Below are positions 4,969 to 6,751 of a stretch of 6,751 bases of DNA, piece by piece. Each line of letters begins with the position of its first letter. Within the stretch, counting starts at the first letter, position 1. A program made the position numbers and the translations under genes. The DNA is from an uncultured Alphaproteobacteria bacterium (GTDB lineage: Bacteria; Pseudomonadota; Alphaproteobacteria; Rhizobiales; Ancalomicrobiaceae): positions 1 to 6,751 of the forward strand of contig CALBKH010000018.1 of assembly GCA_937892955.1 (NCBI GenBank), read 5' to 3'. Under the pieces are notes generated by a model. The model was not told the origin of the DNA. It saw only the letters and a program-made list of their open reading frames with translations, and did not search any database.

Positions 4969-6462
4969 ATGTCGATCGAGCGGCTGTTGTGGGAAGAGGA
5001 TGCGACGGGGCTGGCGGCGCGGGTGAAGGCCGGCGAGGTGAGCCCGAGCGAACTCACGGAAGCGGCGATCTCCCGTGCCGAACGCCTCGCGCCGAAGATC
5101 AATCCGATCGCCGAACGGCTCTACGACCGGGCGCGGGCGAAGGCGGCGGCGGTCGACCGCTCGGCGCCCTTCGCCGGGGTGCCCTTCGCCATGAAGGACA
5201 TCGGCGCGGTGGTCGCCGGGGTCGACCTCCATTCGGGCAGCCGCATCCCGCCGTTCCGGGCCGACTGGTCGTCGACGGTGTTCGAACGGGCCGAAGCCGC
5301 CGGGCTCGTCACCATCGCCACCACGACGACGCCGGAATGGGGCCTGCGCCTCGTCACCGAGACGGCGCGGTTCGGCATCACCCGCAATCCCTGGAACCCC
5401 GGCCACACCACCGGCGGTTCGTCGGGCGGTTCGGCGGCGGTGGTCGCGGCCGGTATCGTGCCGGTGGCGCACGCCTCCGACGGCGGCGGCTCGATCCGGG
5501 TGCCGTCGGCGTGTTGCGGCCTCGTCGGGCTGAAGACCAGTCGCGGCCGGGTGCCGCTGACGCCCTATGTCACCGACGGCTGGCACGGCTTCGTCGTCCA
5601 GCATGCGGTGACGCGATCGGTGCGCGACAGTGCGGGCCTCCTCGATGTCTTCGCGGGTGGCGACGGCGTCGCCGCCTACGGCCAGGAGAGGCCGGTGACG
5701 AGCTTCACACAGGCCGCGGCGACCCGTCCGGGGCGGTTGCGGCTCGGCGTGGTGCGCGAGAGCCCGCTCGGGTTGCCGGTCGACCCGGAGGTGTGGAAGG
5801 CGCTCGACACCGCGGTGGCGCTGGCGCGCGATGCCGGCCACACGGTCGAGGAGATCCGCCTGCCGATCGACGGGCGGGCGTTCCTCACCGATTTCGCGCA
5901 TGTCGTCGCCGGCTGTTCGGCCGGTCTTCTGCGGGTGCTCGAGGCGGATCAGGGACGACGGCTGGAGGGGTTCCTCGAACGGCCGACGCGGGCGATCTCA
6001 CGCTTCGGCGAGATGCTGTCGGCGGGCGAACACAATGCCGCGCTGACGCGGCTCGACCAGGCGGCGATCGACATCATCCGCGACACGGCGCAATTCGACG
6101 CGGTCCTCATGCCGATCCTCGCTCATCCGCCGGTACCGGTCGGCGGCATGGATTCGAAGGGCATCGACCTCTTCCTCGAGGAGGTGCTCGACAAGCTGCA
6201 TCTGACACGGCTTCTGCGGGTGCCGTCGATCTTCGCCAAGCTGCTCGATCAATCGTTCTGGTTCACGCCGTGGACGCCGATCGCCAACGTCACCGGCCAG
6301 CCGTCGATCGCGCTGCCGGTCCACGTCACCGCATCGGGCCTGCCGCTCGGTATCCAGGCGACCGGGCGCCCCGGCGACGAGGCGACGCTGCTGTCGCTCG
6401 CCGCCGAGATGGAGGTGGCGAGCGGCTGGACGAAACGTCGCGCGCAACTCGACGTGCCGTGA
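4969..6462 (+). CDS. Amidase-signature family hydrolase
   Basis: The 497-aa product is a complete amidase-signature enzyme. The catalytic triad is visible: Lys76 (PFAMKDIG), cis-Ser151 (TTGGSSGGS) and nucleophile Ser175 (SDGGGSIRVPS). The spacings are 75 and 24 residues, the same as in fatty acid amide hydrolase. The enzyme hydrolyses an amide bond to a carboxylate and an amine or ammonia, in the cytosol since no signal peptide is present. The C-terminal stretch WFTPWTPIANVTGQPSIALP and the length resemble amidases of the 6-aminohexanoate-cyclic-dimer hydrolase (NylA) type more than GatA. The lone occurrence without gatB/gatC also argues against a tRNA amidotransferase subunit. The start at 4969 is set by GGAGG 5 nt upstream; in-frame upstream codons carry no domain. 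It is divergent from the RraA/DapA-like pair, which gives a possible but unproven metabolic link. The substrate is unknown. Confidence 0.92.
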   Translation: MSIERLLWEEDATGLAARVKAGEVSPSELTEAAISRAERLAPKINPIAERLYDRARAKAAAVDRSAPFAGVPFAMKDIGAVVAGVDLHSGSRIPPFRADWSSTVFERAEAAGLVTIATTTTPEWGLRLVTETARFGITRNPWNPGHTTGGSSGGSAAVVAAGIVPVAHASDGGGSIRVPSACCGLVGLKTSRGRVPLTPYVTDGWHGFVVQHAVTRSVRDSAGLLDVFAGGDGVAAYGQERPVTSFTQAAATRPGRLRLGVVRESPLGLPVDPEVWKALDTAVALARDAGHTVEEIRLPIDGRAFLTDFAHVVAGCSAGLLRVLEADQGRRLEGFLERPTRAISRFGEMLSAGEHNAALTRLDQAAIDIIRDTAQFDAVLMPILAHPPVPVGGMDSKGIDLFLEEVLDKLHLTRLLRVPSIFAKLLDQSFWFTPWTPIANVTGQPSIALPVHVTASGLPLGIQATGRPGDEATLLSLAAEMEVASGWTKRRAQLDVP

Positions 6463-6529
6463 GGGCGTGGCGTCGGCGGGCGCGAGGCACTCACCGAGCC
6501 GACCCGCGCCACGGTCCGCCGTCGTGCGC

Positions 6530-6641
6530 GATCCTGCGAGACGCAGCCTTCGGCCGATCCTCAGGACGAGGGGTCGGAGAAAGGCGCCTGATAACAAGCG
6601 CCTCATGGTGAGGGGCTGCCGAGCAGCCGTCTCGAACCATC
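6530..6641. repeat. Pair of palindromic repeat units in opposite orientation, BIME-like
   Basis: Unit one (6530-6573) reads GATCCTGCGAGACGCAGCC, then CGGCCGATCCTCAGGACGAG. Unit two (6600-6641) reads CCTCATGGTGAGGGGCTGCC, then GAGCAGCCGTCTCGAACCAT. The reverse complement of unit one (CCTCGTCCTGAGGATC..., ending CGTCTCGCAGGATC) lines up with unit two (CCTCATGGTGAGGGGC..., ending CGTCTCGAACCATC). They are therefore inverted copies of one imperfect palindrome separated by 26 bp. 'CCTCATnnTGAGG...GTCTCGAAnnAT' repeats are, as I recall, abundant REP elements of Rhizobiales. The pair starts 67 bp after the amidase stop and may end or stabilise that transcript. The remaining 110 bp to the edge hold no supported gene, only a 14-bp palindrome at 6654-6667. 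Confidence 0.65.
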
Positions 6642-6751
6642 GCGCGCGGATGTCGATCGGCCGATCGGAGCCGATATCCCGTGAGGGGGTGCCTTTCGAG
6701 ACCTGTGCGCGGATAGCCCTCGACGACCGTCTACTGACGTGATTCACTCAA

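Noticed and set aside
3825..5102. Long N-terminal extension of the DapA-like gene giving about 735 codons
   Set aside because: It runs through the RraA-like gene in a different frame and through the intergenic repeat, producing Arg-rich sequence; the DapA domain starts at 3824.
4969..6462. Amidase as GatA, the glutamyl-tRNA amidotransferase subunit
   Set aside because: No gatB or gatC nearby, and the C-terminal region matches stand-alone amidases better.
4594..6611. Large overlapping open frames on both strands across the amidase (435 and 608 codons)
   Set aside because: The amidase frame carries all catalytic motifs; the others are Arg/Gly-rich shadows typical of GC-rich codon bias.

Overview
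The window is GC-rich (roughly 70% by eye), with alphaproteobacterial codon use and gene families. The ECF16-type sigma factor with a DUF1109 anti-sigma, the DUF2282 peptides and the intergenic REP-like palindromes all suggest a member of the Rhizobiales/Hyphomicrobiales or a Caulobacter relative. The species cannot be fixed from the sequence.

Left part (1-2215): a metal-stress module. Two tandem minus-strand genes (525-803, then 52-348) encode small secreted DUF2282 proteins with four conserved cysteines. These are precursors of the recently described copper-buffering 'bufferin' peptides (BufA1 family). Diverging from them on the plus strand is an ECF sigma factor (1014-1580), translationally coupled (ATGA overlap) to a six-helix DUF1109 anti-sigma factor of the NrsF type (1577-2215). 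The 210-bp region between the divergent units holds two outward-facing promoter-like motifs with the same -35 (GTAACG). One is GTAACG-N16-CGAA in front of the peptides; the other is GTAACG-N16-CGTA in front of the sigma factor. The simplest model is that metal stress relieves NrsF, the sigma factor activates its own operon and the bufferin operon, and the peptides chelate copper in the periplasm. The modifying enzymes this model needs (DUF692/MNIO BufB and its partner BufC) would lie beyond the left edge. A start codon at 29 that stays open to the edge may be the next gene of that operon.

Middle (2216-2860): after a 180-bp gap with short hairpins, a plus-strand gene encodes an exported protein with ten cysteines and no function I recognise.

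Right part (2895-6462): two overlapping minus-strand genes encode an RraA/HMG-aldolase-like protein (3824-4522) and a DapA-superfamily lyase/dehydratase (2895-3824) with a non-canonical active site. These look like a small sugar-acid or dicarboxylate catabolic pair. Divergent from them is an amidase-signature hydrolase (4969-6462) with an intact Lys-cisSer-Ser triad. The 446-bp intergenic region carries a long imperfect inverted repeat (4720-4827). A second, different palindromic repeat pair follows the amidase (6530-6641). Both look like REP/BIME-type intergenic elements. I see no RNA genes, transposase genes or CRISPR arrays.
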